Assembly: GCA_964469505.1 (NCBI GenBank)
Contig: CAYXZO010000011.1
Location: forward strand, 1 to 51,952
Length of the DNA: 51,952 nucleotides
Direction: 5' to 3'
From: CAYXZO01 sp964469505
GTDB taxonomy: Bacteria; Fidelibacterota; UBA8477; JABMPR01
Of the stretch, positions 7,960-16,660 are shown piece by piece. A model generated the notes under the pieces. That model searched no databases and was not told the DNA's origin. It worked only from the letters and a program-made list of their open reading frames with translations. Every line of letters starts with the position of its first letter. Position 1 is the stretch's first letter. The position numbers and the translations under genes were made by a program.

Positions 7960-9792
7960 GTGAGCTGGATCGAACCAGATTTATTACAATCCCGAGCTGG
8001 CTATCGCGCTTTAAAACACAAGTATTTCGAGTTCTCCGGCCCCAGGCTATTTCTCTATACCATCCTTATCGGCTTTGTAGGGGCTTTTGCGGCCCAGATC
8101 TTTGTAGAACTCCTAAAACTAGCCACTCACTTTTTTATGGGCGTAATAGCCCAATATCAGGCGCCGGGCTTGCCCCGGGAGGGCGGACCTGCCGAGCAGG
8201 TTATCGGCAGCCATGGTTTGTGGTTCATTCCGCTGGTGACCACACTGGGTGGTCTGATCTCCGGCTTCCTGGTTTACACTTTTGCGCCGGAGGCGGAAGG
8301 ACACGGTACCGATGCCGCAGTGGATGCTTACCATCAGCGCGGCGGTCGCATTCGGGCCATTGTCCCCTTGATAAAAACCCTAGCTTCGGCTGTCACCATT
8401 GGTTCCGGGGGGGCCGCCGGCCGTGAAGGTCCCACGGCGCAAATATCGGCCGGCGTGGGCTCCATCCTCGCCACCTGGCTGAAGCTGGATGATCGTACCC
8501 GGCGCTTGCTGGTCCTGACGGGGATTGCCGCCGGCTTGTCGGCTATTTTCCGCTCACCTTTGGGGACCGCCATTTTCGCAGTGGAAATTCTGTACTACGA
8601 AATGGAATTCGAAGCCCGGATGCTGATTTACACCATCATTGCCGCTGTTACAGCCTATGCCGTCAATGGCCTGTTTGTGGGCTGGGACCCGATTTTCACC
8701 TTACCGGGCAATCTACGCTTTGAGCATCCCACCGAACTTATCTGGTATGCCGTTTTAGGCATTTTTACCGGAGTGGTGGGTGCAGCGCTGCCTTCAATTT
8801 TTTACTACGCCAAGGAATTCTTCGATGGATTAAAGATCCCCCGAATGTTAAAACCGGCACTTGGGGGACTGCTGCTGGGAATTTTGGCCATGTTTCTGCC
8901 CCAACTACTGGGCGGGGGCTATGGTTGGATGCAAATGGCTATTGACGGTAAGTTGGGTATGGGATTGTTACTGCTCCTGGCCTTGGGTAAAATTGTGGCT
9001 TTGAGTCTGACCATTTCCTCCGGTGGTTCGGGGGGTGTCTTCGCTCCCAGCCTTTACAGTGGCGCTATGTTAGGAGCCTTTATCGCCACCGCTGCCAACC
9101 AGATCGTTCCCGGTGAGCACCTGAACGTGGCCGCTTTTTCGGTAGTGGGAATGGCGGCTTTTTTTGCTGGAGCCGCCCGGGTCCCCATCGCCACTTTGCT
9201 GATGGTAAGTGAAATGACCGGTGGGTACGGCTTAACGGTGCCCCTGATGCTGGCGGTGGGGCTGAGTTACACCATTCATACTTACCTGACGCGCAACGTG
9301 AAGTATCCCTCGCTGTACGTGGCTCAGGTGCGTAACCGGGCCGCGTCCCCGGTTCACCATGAGGAATTTCTCCGCACAGCCCTGAGCATTCTCAAACACG
9401 GGCGAGCCAAGATGACCGAAGCTATGTCGCCTTTTGACTTAAGAGACTTGGTCCAGGCGGGCATTCCGGTGCCACTGGAGAGCGGGGGTGGACGGAGCAT
9501 GTTGCTGGGGGTGGTGCGGCCTAACAGTAGTTTCGCAGGGCAAGCCCTGCGGGAGATTTTTACCGGCCATGATCATTTGTTAGTGGTTTCCATCATTCGC
9601 AATGGGAAGTTCAGTATTCCAGATGGTAATACGGTGTTGCAACCCTGGGATCGGATTATAATTATAATGAATCCCAAGGATTATGAAAAATATCGCCAGG
9701 ACATCAAGATAGCCTATCTGGAGTCGCTACGAAGGCGGCACCGCCATCGGCAAGATGCCGACCACTCTGAATCCGCAACAGAATCAAGCTGA
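7960..9792 (+). CDS. ClC-family chloride channel/transporter with C-terminal TrkA-C domain
   Basis: A 610-aa membrane protein starting at GTG 7960, with the usual many-helix ClC core (about residues 30-450) and a C-terminal TrkA-C-like ligand-binding domain (about 500-590, GVVRPNSSFAGQALREIF). The gating glutamate motif is present as GREGPTAQ, and GSGGVFAPSLYSGAMLG forms another part of the anion path. Where Escherichia coli ClC has GSGIP there is GHGTD. Where the antiporter has EE in FIIEEM, this protein has EI in FAVEIL, so the internal proton glutamate is replaced by isoleucine, as in channels. It likely moves chloride or another anion across the inner membrane, possibly without proton exchange. 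It begins 20 bp after hisS. Confidence 0.9.
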   Translation: MSWIEPDLLQSRAGYRALKHKYFEFSGPRLFLYTILIGFVGAFAAQIFVELLKLATHFFMGVIAQYQAPGLPREGGPAEQVIGSHGLWFIPLVTTLGGLISGFLVYTFAPEAEGHGTDAAVDAYHQRGGRIRAIVPLIKTLASAVTIGSGGAAGREGPTAQISAGVGSILATWLKLDDRTRRLLVLTGIAAGLSAIFRSPLGTAIFAVEILYYEMEFEARMLIYTIIAAVTAYAVNGLFVGWDPIFTLPGNLRFEHPTELIWYAVLGIFTGVVGAALPSIFYYAKEFFDGLKIPRMLKPALGGLLLGILAMFLPQLLGGGYGWMQMAIDGKLGMGLLLLLALGKIVALSLTISSGGSGGVFAPSLYSGAMLGAFIATAANQIVPGEHLNVAAFSVVGMAAFFAGAARVPIATLLMVSEMTGGYGLTVPLMLAVGLSYTIHTYLTRNVKYPSLYVAQVRNRAASPVHHEEFLRTALSILKHGRAKMTEAMSPFDLRDLVQAGIPVPLESGGGRSMLLGVVRPNSSFAGQALREIFTGHDHLLVVSIIRNGKFSIPDGNTVLQPWDRIIIIMNPKDYEKYRQDIKIAYLESLRRRHRHRQDADHSESATESS

Positions 9793-9857
9793 CAGGAGAA
9801 CCGGGCGGAATCGAGCTGCTTCCATTAAGTAAAACTCGCCTGAAAGCGTGGCGTAAG

Positions 9858-10625
9858 TTGCAGTTATCCAAGTATCGCCATCAGGAAGGGTTATTCCTAG
9901 CGGCCGGGCCAAGGGTAGTGGAGGAAGTATTTCAATCGCCTTTAGAGGTAGAGGCGGTTTGCGTGAGTTCCCAGAGTGTTCCACAACTGGAGTCCATTAT
10001 TCGGAAAGCCGGATCAGTGGCAGTTTATGAGGGAACAGACACCGAACTGAAGCAACTTGCCGGCACTGAAACTTCCCCAGGCGTAGTGGCGGTGGTCAAG
10101 CTTCCCAAGCACCAGTATCGGCCGGTACCAGAGCGGGATTCAGTGGTGATGGGCCTGAATGGAATTCAAGACCCTGGCAATGTGGGGACCATCATCCGTA
10201 CCGCCGCCTGGCTAGGAGCCACGACTGTGGCCTATGATTTCCAGTGCGCCGATCCTTGGGGCCCCAAAACGGTGAGAGCTTCCGCCGGGACGCTGGGATA
10301 TGTGAATATTTTTCGGGTGGAAAACTGGGAGACATTCATCGGTGAGTGGCAGGAAGCTGGGGGCCTGGTGGTAGGGCTGGACTTAGATGGTATTCCCTTG
10401 ACGGAGTACGATTCCCCGGGAGCCCATTTAATTATTGTAGGAAGCGAGGCTCATGGATTGGCGCCGGAAATACGCCGTCGGGTTAAGCATTATTTGACGA
10501 TTACCAAGCGGGGACGGGGGGAGTCACTCAACGCTTCAATGGCAGCTGCCATGGCTTTGTTCTGGATTACGCATTCAAAAGTTGGAACATCCCGATTGGA
10601 TGGGAATTCAAACCACATAAATTGA
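9858..10625 (+). CDS. TrmH/SpoU-family RNA 2'-O-methyltransferase
   Basis: A SPOUT-class SAM-dependent enzyme methylating ribose in tRNA or rRNA. The three SPOUT motifs are clear: motif 1 GIQDPGNVGTIIRTAAW, motif 2 LIIVGSEAHGLAPEI and motif 3 GRGESLNASMAAAMALF, the last two forming the trefoil knot. An N-terminal substrate-binding domain (EGLFLAAGPRVVEE) is typical of TsnR/YsgA-like members. The annotated TTG start removes part of the expected N-terminus: in frame upstream (about 9816-9857) the codons read LLPLSKTRLKAWRK, which fits the family, and a CTG at 9816 follows GGCGGA. The target nucleotide cannot be deduced. Confidence 0.9.
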   Translation: MQLSKYRHQEGLFLAAGPRVVEEVFQSPLEVEAVCVSSQSVPQLESIIRKAGSVAVYEGTDTELKQLAGTETSPGVVAVVKLPKHQYRPVPERDSVVMGLNGIQDPGNVGTIIRTAAWLGATTVAYDFQCADPWGPKTVRASAGTLGYVNIFRVENWETFIGEWQEAGGLVVGLDLDGIPLTEYDSPGAHLIIVGSEAHGLAPEIRRRVKHYLTITKRGRGESLNASMAAAMALFWITHSKVGTSRLDGNSNHIN

Positions 10626-10681
10626 TCTTTACTGAGCAGTGGAAACCTGCTGGGGCATTAAATGAAGCAAGGGGAATTGAG

Positions 10682-13600
10682 ATGTTAGAACAAACCAGAA
10701 AGTGGGACTGGCTCAAAATCGGGTTGGGGGCTTTTGTCTTTCTTCTCAGTTTTATCGTATACGTCAATACCATGGCTCCATCGGTCTCTTTCTGGGACTG
10801 CGGGGAATTTATCGCCACCTCCCGCACCCTGGGAGTTCCCCATCCACCCGGTTCTCCATTGTATTTGCTTATCGCTCGGATTTTCTCGCTGCTGCCTTTC
10901 ACTGGTGGCGGAGCCACGGATCCCCTTTTAAATGAGCCCCAGTATCATTTTGTAGCCTTTCGGATCAATATGATCTCTCCTCTGGTGACCGCCTTGGCTA
11001 ACACATTTCTGTTTCTGATCATAGTTCACCTGGTAGAATCCTGGCGAGGGAAATCCAAAACCTTGACCGATAAATGGATTGCTTACGGCGGTGGAGTTAT
11101 CGGAGCATTGGCTTTGGCCTTCTCCGACAGCCACTGGTTCAACGCCATGGAAGCCGAAGTTTACGCCATGAGCATTTTCTTTACCGCCATTGTGGTGTGG
11201 CTCATCCTGAAGTGGGAGGATCGCCTAGCCGCTGGAGGCACTGGCGTTCGGGACCTGCTGCTCATTGCTTACATGATCGGATTGGGGACTTCGGTTCACA
11301 TGTTGAACCTGCTTACCATCCCATTCATCGCCCTTATCATGTATATGCGCTTGAATCCCGATGAAGACGGTACGGAGCTTATGCTTAACGTACTGATCAT
11401 TCTGGGTATTTTGTTTTTTAGTGCGCTCATAGCCGTCAAATTGGTTCTCCCAGATACGTCCTATGAATATCGTATCCTCACCTCCGCCCAACGGGGCCAG
11501 AAACTGATGGCCCTCATGGCCGTCCTCTTGGGATTCGGTGCCGCCGGTATTTTCGGGGTTGCTCAAAGCTTCAAACCGGAGCGCCGGCAAAGATTCTATC
11601 GCCAATTGTTGATGATTATTGGGGCCGGAGTGGCTTTTGTAATCATTAACGGTGGGGTTATAAAGGGGCTTCCCCAAATGGCGGAGGCCGTGGCTTCCAT
11701 TATCAATACCGAGCGCTCAGTACCCACTATTAGTATCACCTTCGTGGTGGGGATCGCCCTGTTGGTAGTCGTGGCGTACTACTCTCCCCGTTGGTTTCCC
11801 CAACGGATCGGAAGTGTGGTGCGGCTGGCCACGATGGCTCTATTGTTAGTGGTAATGGGTTATTCGTCTTACGAAGTGCTTTTCATCCGTTCCGCCCAGA
11901 ATCCTAACATCGATGAAAACGATCCGGAGACCGTTAGACAGGCCATTGCTTACCTGGAACGAGAGCAGTACGGCAGTTATCCCCTTTTCTACCGTGACCG
12001 CTGGGAGGAAGAACCTTTAACCCTGCGCAATGCCCAGGTGGGGCAGGTGGTGCATCTCCAGGGCACCAACGAAATCGGTACCCTGGCCGGCATCGTGGAT
12101 CAGAAGCGAGGGCTGGTTAAAGTAAAAGTAGGGCGCCGGGAATTAACTCGTAACATCGGGTACTTGAGCGTAATAAAGAAGGGCTACACCAGTCAGTGGG
12201 ATTTCTTCTGGCGCTATCAGCTCAATAAAATGTACCTGCGCTACTTCAAATGGCAGTTCTGGGGGCGTATCGGCAATCGAGCAGACTGGCGTCAGCTATG
12301 GGCGTTGCCTTTCATTCTGGGCTTGATCGGCATGGGACATCATTTTTACAAAGATCCCAAGCGCTCCTTTGCCGTACTGGCTTTGTTCGTGATGATGGGG
12401 ATCGCCATAATTCTCTACCTCAATCAGGATGATCCCCAACCCCGCGAGCGGGATTATTCGTATGTGGGGTCCTTTTTCGCCTTCGCCATTTGGATCGGGA
12501 TCGGTGCCACTGCGGTGCTTGAAAAAATCGTGGAAACAGTGAAGCGGCCCAAGCCCGTGATGGCGGTAGTAACCCTGGTCTTATTTTTGGCTGTGCCAGT
12601 CAACATGCTCTTGGCCAATTACGATACCCATGATCGTAGCGGCAATTACGTGGCCTGGGAATATTCCTACAATCTGCTTAACACCTGTGAACCCGACGCC
12701 ATTCTGTTCACCAATGGTGATAACGATACCTTCCCTCTGTGGTACTTGCAGGAAGTGGAAGGTATTCGGCGGGACGTGCGGGTTGTCAACTTGAGTCTGT
12801 TGAATACTCCCTGGTATATCAAACAATTGAAGCACTTCGCTCCCCAAGTGCCCATCAGTATGAGTGACGAGGAAATCGATAACATCAACATCCGGCGCTG
12901 GACGGAGCGGGAAATATCCCTGCCAGGCCCCACCAAGGAATCACCACCCCTGAAGTGGGATTTGAAGCCCACCATCAGCCGTCAGCGGGATCCTCGTACT
13001 GGTAAATTGGTGGGGGGCCTGAAAGTTCAGGATTTGATGATTCTGGAGATTCTGGCTTCCAACCACTGGCGAAAACCCATCTACTTCGCCGTTACGATCT
13101 CACCTACCAACAAGTTGGGATTGGATCCCTATCTACGGATGGATGGACAGGCTTACCGGCTGATGGATCACCGGGTGGGAGCTGAAATCGATCCCGAAAT
13201 TTTGAGCTCCAACATCATGAATAAATATCGCTACACCAACCTGGACAACCCTGACGTTTACTATCCCCCTAACGTAAAACGCTTGCTCCAGAACTACCGA
13301 ACCGGTTTCCTACAGCTGGCGTATTATGAGGGGACCCACGGCAATCCCCAAAAAGCGCTGGAAGCACTGCATTTCATGGACGAAAAAATCACCGACGAGG
13401 CGGTACCATACACTTTCATGGACCTCTATCTGCAAGTGGCCCAGATGTACCGGCAATTTGGAGATGAAACTGCGGCTCGAAGGATGATGGAGAAGGCTCT
13501 ATCCAATGGCCGGGAGAATTTTCCCTTGATAGAGAAACTTAAAGTAGCTGCCACCTGGACCGATATGTTCGATGCTCCCGATAAGGCCCTGGAGATTCTG

Positions 13601-13798
13601 GAACCTCTGGCGAAAATGTACCGGGAAAACCCGCAGTTGATTTATGAAACTGCCCGAGCCTATGTGAAGAGTGGCCGTATGCCGGCGGCGGCCGAATGGG
13701 TGGATCGCCTAGCTCAAATCGCTCCCGGGGCCCCTGAGGTGCGCGATCTGCAACGACGGGTGCAACAACTACGGCAAGCAGATACATTGGCGCATTGA
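10682..13798 (+). CDS. DUF2723/GT117 (TMEM260-like) membrane O-mannosyltransferase with C-terminal TPRs
   Basis: A 1038-aa protein starting at ATG 10682, behind AAGGGG. It has about a dozen membrane helices in two groups. The first helix leads into SFWDCGEFIATS, and GVPHPPGSPLY follows; these are the hallmarks of the DUF2723 family, whose human member TMEM260 is a protein O-mannosyltransferase. After residue about 640 lies a periplasmic part with NGDNDTFPLWYLQ, and the last 160 residues hold tetratricopeptide-like helices (QKALEALHFMDE, PDKALEILEPLAK). It probably transfers a sugar from a lipid carrier to exported proteins. The GT2 gene follows almost directly, suggesting a joint surface-glycosylation role. 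Confidence 0.85.
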   Translation: MLEQTRKWDWLKIGLGAFVFLLSFIVYVNTMAPSVSFWDCGEFIATSRTLGVPHPPGSPLYLLIARIFSLLPFTGGGATDPLLNEPQYHFVAFRINMISPLVTALANTFLFLIIVHLVESWRGKSKTLTDKWIAYGGGVIGALALAFSDSHWFNAMEAEVYAMSIFFTAIVVWLILKWEDRLAAGGTGVRDLLLIAYMIGLGTSVHMLNLLTIPFIALIMYMRLNPDEDGTELMLNVLIILGILFFSALIAVKLVLPDTSYEYRILTSAQRGQKLMALMAVLLGFGAAGIFGVAQSFKPERRQRFYRQLLMIIGAGVAFVIINGGVIKGLPQMAEAVASIINTERSVPTISITFVVGIALLVVVAYYSPRWFPQRIGSVVRLATMALLLVVMGYSSYEVLFIRSAQNPNIDENDPETVRQAIAYLEREQYGSYPLFYRDRWEEEPLTLRNAQVGQVVHLQGTNEIGTLAGIVDQKRGLVKVKVGRRELTRNIGYLSVIKKGYTSQWDFFWRYQLNKMYLRYFKWQFWGRIGNRADWRQLWALPFILGLIGMGHHFYKDPKRSFAVLALFVMMGIAIILYLNQDDPQPRERDYSYVGSFFAFAIWIGIGATAVLEKIVETVKRPKPVMAVVTLVLFLAVPVNMLLANYDTHDRSGNYVAWEYSYNLLNTCEPDAILFTNGDNDTFPLWYLQEVEGIRRDVRVVNLSLLNTPWYIKQLKHFAPQVPISMSDEEIDNINIRRWTEREISLPGPTKESPPLKWDLKPTISRQRDPRTGKLVGGLKVQDLMILEILASNHWRKPIYFAVTISPTNKLGLDPYLRMDGQAYRLMDHRVGAEIDPEILSSNIMNKYRYTNLDNPDVYYPPNVKRLLQNYRTGFLQLAYYEGTHGNPQKALEALHFMDEKITDEAVPYTFMDLYLQVAQMYRQFGDETAARRMMEKALSNGRENFPLIEKLKVAATWTDMFDAPDKALEILEPLAKMYRENPQLIYETARAYVKSGRMPAAAEWVDRLAQIAPGAPEVRDLQRRVQQLRQADTLAH

Positions 13799-13801
13799 CG
13801 A

Positions 13802-14944
13802 TTGGTGAGCCCCAATCCCAAATCTGCTGCATCCCGCGAGGAGAGGAAAGGGGCTCGCTCTCCAGAGATTGCTGAGCTGGTTTCAGTAATCATTCCCCAC
13901 TACAATGGAAAAGATGTTCTGGGCCATTGTTTAGATTCCTTGGCCAGATGTACTTATGATCCCCTGGAAGTGATTGTGGTGGATAACGGATCCAGTGACG
14001 GAAGTCCCGAATTTGTGCGAACCAATTATCCGGAAGTTAAAGTGGTGGTGAATGCCAAGAATTTAGGCTACGCCGGGGGGTGTAATGCCGGCGCACGCGT
14101 GGCCCAGGGGAGTTATCTTCTCTTCCTGAATAACGACACCACTCATAAACCGGATTGGATCGACCGACTGGTAGAAGTTCTGAGACATGATCATCACTGC
14201 GCCGCGGTTCAGCCTAAGATTTTAAGCTATCAAAATCGCCGGCGTTTTGATTATTCGGGAGCCGCCGGAGGGTTACTGGACAGGTATGGCTATCCTTTTG
14301 CTCTGGGGCGCATATTCACTACCCTGGAAGAAGATCACCACCAGTACGACCAACCCCGGCGGATATTCTGGGCATCGGGAACGGCTTTTCTGGTGCGGCG
14401 GGAGGCCTTTGAGGCCATAGGCGGCTTTGACGAATCTTATTTTGCTCATATGGAGGAGATTGATCTGTGCTGGCGCTTGCAGCAAGCCGGTTGGACCATT
14501 CAGAATGCCCCCGCGGCAGAGGTGATCCATTTCTCCGGCTGGACTTTACCGCCGGACCGTTACCTGAAGAAATACCTTAATCACCGCAACAGCCTGATGA
14601 TGATTGTGAAGAATTACCCCCGCCGGAATTTGCTCTATATCCTTCCTCTACGTTTAGTGTTGGAGGGAGTTGCCTGGGTTTTCTGCCTTTTCATTGGCGA
14701 CTGGAAACGGTGTATTGCCATTCCCCATGCCGTGGGCTGGTTGATTGTTCACCTGAAGGAAGTTCTTAAGAAAAACGAAGCGGCCCGCAGTTTTCGCAAA
14801 CCGGATGCGGTGTCCCGGACTTTACGGCGCTTGTATCCGCGACCGGTTTTTTACGAATATTTTTTACGGCGCAAGAAATACGCCTACCAGCTACTGGATC
14901 CGCATTTTGTAGCCTCAGGAGAATACACCTCCGCCAGGAATTGA
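13802..14944 (+). CDS. Family 2 glycosyltransferase
   Basis: A 380-aa GT-A fold enzyme. Residues from about 25 read LVSVIIPHYNG, then VDNGSSDGS and LLFLNNDT, where NND stands in the DxD metal/nucleotide position. The acceptor-side motif FDESYFAHMEEIDLCWRL (ED-like) is typical of rhamnosyltransferase-like GT2 proteins (WbbL/RfbF type). A hydrophobic stretch near residues 280-320 may dock on the membrane. It is expected to add a sugar to a cell-surface glycan or lipid carrier. The start is uncertain between TTG 13802 and GTG 13805; neither has a strong ribosome site. It begins 3 bp after the DUF2723 gene. Confidence 0.9.
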   Translation: MVSPNPKSAASREERKGARSPEIAELVSVIIPHYNGKDVLGHCLDSLARCTYDPLEVIVVDNGSSDGSPEFVRTNYPEVKVVVNAKNLGYAGGCNAGARVAQGSYLLFLNNDTTHKPDWIDRLVEVLRHDHHCAAVQPKILSYQNRRRFDYSGAAGGLLDRYGYPFALGRIFTTLEEDHHQYDQPRRIFWASGTAFLVRREAFEAIGGFDESYFAHMEEIDLCWRLQQAGWTIQNAPAAEVIHFSGWTLPPDRYLKKYLNHRNSLMMIVKNYPRRNLLYILPLRLVLEGVAWVFCLFIGDWKRCIAIPHAVGWLIVHLKEVLKKNEAARSFRKPDAVSRTLRRLYPRPVFYEYFLRRKKYAYQLLDPHFVASGEYTSARN

Positions 14945-14966
14945 GAGTTTTCGAGAGGAAAACGAT

Positions 14967-16337
14967 ATGCCCACTTTAATTTCAGGTATTTCCGGTGTTC
15001 GAGGACTGGTGGACGACGGATTTGATGAAGCGGTGGTTGAACGATATGTCAGGGGATTACATCAACTCCTAGAGCCGGGACCTTTAGTTTTGGCTCGGGA
15101 CACTCGACCCAGCGGACCCCGGTTTCACGAGGTGGCGCGCAAGACTCTGCTGTCTCTGGGGCGACCGTTACTGGATTGTGGTATCGTTCCCACCCCAACG
15201 GCCCAGTGGATGGTGAAGGCTACCAGTGCCGCAGGGGGCGTGATAATTACTGCCAGTCACAATCCCATTGCCTGGAACGCTTTGAAATTCATGGGTCGGG
15301 AGGGATTGTTCCTGGATCAGGAACAGCACCGGCGTTTGCTGGAAATTCTTGAGAGAAAAGAAAGTGAAACGCCCGGAGCAGCTGGAAAAGCCCAATTACA
15401 AGATGTAAAAGATGCGGTTGAGCGACATGTTAAAAGCACTTTGACTCTGGAGGGGGTAAATCCAGCAGCCGTCAGGGAGAGGCGCTTCAAAGTGGTGGTG
15501 GATACGGTGAACGGAGCGGCGTACCAGGCTTTACCGGAATTACTGCGAGCCCTGGGATGTGAAGTGGAAGAGCTTTATTGCCGCCCAACGGGGGAATTTC
15601 GGCGGCCTCCGGAACCCTTGCCGGAAAGCCTCCGGGATCTGAGCCAGCGGGTGACAACCCTTGGGGCTGATCTGGGCTTGGCTACAGACCCCGATGGAGA
15701 TCGTTTGGCTTTGGTTGACGAACGGGGGCGTCCCGTGGGCGAGGAGAACACGATCGTACTAGCAGCTTATCAGGTGTTGCAGCGAGTGGTTCCTGGCGAT
15801 CATCGGCCGGTGGTGACTAATCTTTCCACCACCAGGGCGCTGGATGACATTGCGGCCAGGTTCGGTCGCCGCGTATTGCGTACTCCGGTGGGAGAAATTC
15901 ACGTAGCCCGCAAGATGCAGGAAGTGGGGGCGATAATCGGCGGAGAAGGCAATGGAGGAGTCATTTATCCTCCCAGCCACTACGGTCGGGATTCGCTGGT
16001 AGGCAGTGCGTTGGTTCTTTCCCTTTTAGCTGAGACTGGCAAGCTTCTAAGCCAGATCGTTGATGAATTGCCGCAGTATGTCATAGTCAAAATGAAATTG
16101 GAAACACCGCACACCACACCACGGGAGCTGGTACAGCGCTTAGCTGAGCGCTACTCTGAAGCAAATCCAGATCTTCAAGACGGAATTAAGCTATCGTGGC
16201 AAGACCGCTGGGTACACGTCAGGGCTTCTAACACGGAACCCATTTTGCGTATTTTTGCCGAAGCTCCAGATGCAAAAGCTGCCCAGGAACTGGCGCAGCG
16301 TTTTCGAGAAGAGTTGCTACAGTTACAGAAAAATTAA
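14967..16337 (+). CDS. glmM: Phosphohexomutase, probable phosphoglucosamine mutase
   Basis: A 456-aa alpha-D-phosphohexomutase. The catalytic phosphoserine loop is TASHNP (S97), the magnesium loop DPDGDR (D241, D243, D245), the sugar loop GGEGNGGVIYP and the phosphate-binding RASNTEPILRI. It interconverts hexose 6- and 1-phosphates; GlmM makes glucosamine-1-phosphate for UDP-GlcNAc. The N-terminus SGISGVRGLV is closer to the archaeal-type GlmM/phosphomannomutase group than to classical bacterial GlmM (FGTDGIRG), so mannose or glucose specificity is possible. AGAGGAAA precedes the ATG. It is the last gene of this plus-strand run, before a strong terminator. Confidence 0.8.
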   Translation: MPTLISGISGVRGLVDDGFDEAVVERYVRGLHQLLEPGPLVLARDTRPSGPRFHEVARKTLLSLGRPLLDCGIVPTPTAQWMVKATSAAGGVIITASHNPIAWNALKFMGREGLFLDQEQHRRLLEILERKESETPGAAGKAQLQDVKDAVERHVKSTLTLEGVNPAAVRERRFKVVVDTVNGAAYQALPELLRALGCEVEELYCRPTGEFRRPPEPLPESLRDLSQRVTTLGADLGLATDPDGDRLALVDERGRPVGEENTIVLAAYQVLQRVVPGDHRPVVTNLSTTRALDDIAARFGRRVLRTPVGEIHVARKMQEVGAIIGGEGNGGVIYPPSHYGRDSLVGSALVLSLLAETGKLLSQIVDELPQYVIVKMKLETPHTTPRELVQRLAERYSEANPDLQDGIKLSWQDRWVHVRASNTEPILRIFAEAPDAKAAQELAQRFREELLQLQKN

Positions 16338-16365
16338 TAAACGGGACAGAGATTGATTAAAGATT

Positions 16366-16395
16366 GAAGCCAGGCATAAGGCCTGGCTTCTTTTC
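16366..16395 (+). terminator. Rho-independent terminator after glmM
   Basis: GAAGCCAGGC (16366-16375), a five-base loop, and GCCTGGCTTC (16381-16390) form a perfect 10-bp stem followed by TTTTC. It separates glmM from the convergent rpsU. On the minus strand the tail is only moderately T-rich, so it may act weakly in both directions. Confidence 0.85.
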
Positions 16396-16411
16396 ACCGC
16401 AAAGGGACTTT

Positions 16412-16431
16412 CTCTCCGGGGCGACGGAGAG
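16412..16431 (-). terminator. Weak hairpin downstream of rpsU
   Basis: CTCTCCG (16412-16418) pairs with CGGAGAG (16425-16431), loop of six. It lies 15 bp past the rpsU stop, but no T-run follows on the minus strand, so it may protect the 3' end rather than terminate. Confidence 0.3.
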
Positions 16432-16446
16432 CAGCGGAAGATCTTT

Positions 16447-16641
16447 TTATTTGGCGCGAGCGAGCTTGCGAGCCCGTTTGGCAGCTTTAGCCCGCCGCAG
16501 CCGTTTCTCCTCGGAAGGTTTCAAATAGAAAGTGTGTTTCTTAATGTCCTTCAGAATACCGGCTTTTTCATATTTCTTTTTGAAGCGGCGTAAAGCTTTC
16601 TCGAAGGGCTCCTGATTGTTCACAACCACCATTACCGACAC
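16447..16641 (-). CDS. rpsU: 30S ribosomal protein S21
   Basis: A 64-aa, highly basic small-subunit protein (VVNNQEPFEKALRRFKKK, ending in an Ala/Lys/Arg-rich tail) with normal S21 length. The GTG start at 16641 is chosen because GGAG sits 9 bases upstream; the internal ATG at 16634 would be too far away. It lies 19 bp downstream of the primary sigma factor gene, so the two are cotranscribed. Linkage of rpsU with rpoD recalls the E. coli rpsU-dnaG-rpoD operon, here in reverse order and without dnaG. Confidence 0.95.
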   Translation of the reverse strand: MSVMVVVNNQEPFEKALRRFKKKYEKAGILKDIKKHTFYLKPSEEKRLRRAKAAKRARKLARAK

Positions 16642-16660
16642 AGACTCAATCTCCTTTCAG

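Noticed and set aside
10622..10681. TTG start at 10622 for the DUF2723 gene
   Set aside because: It overlaps the previous stop and adds non-family residues; ATG 10682 has AAGGGG upstream and leads straight into the first membrane helix.
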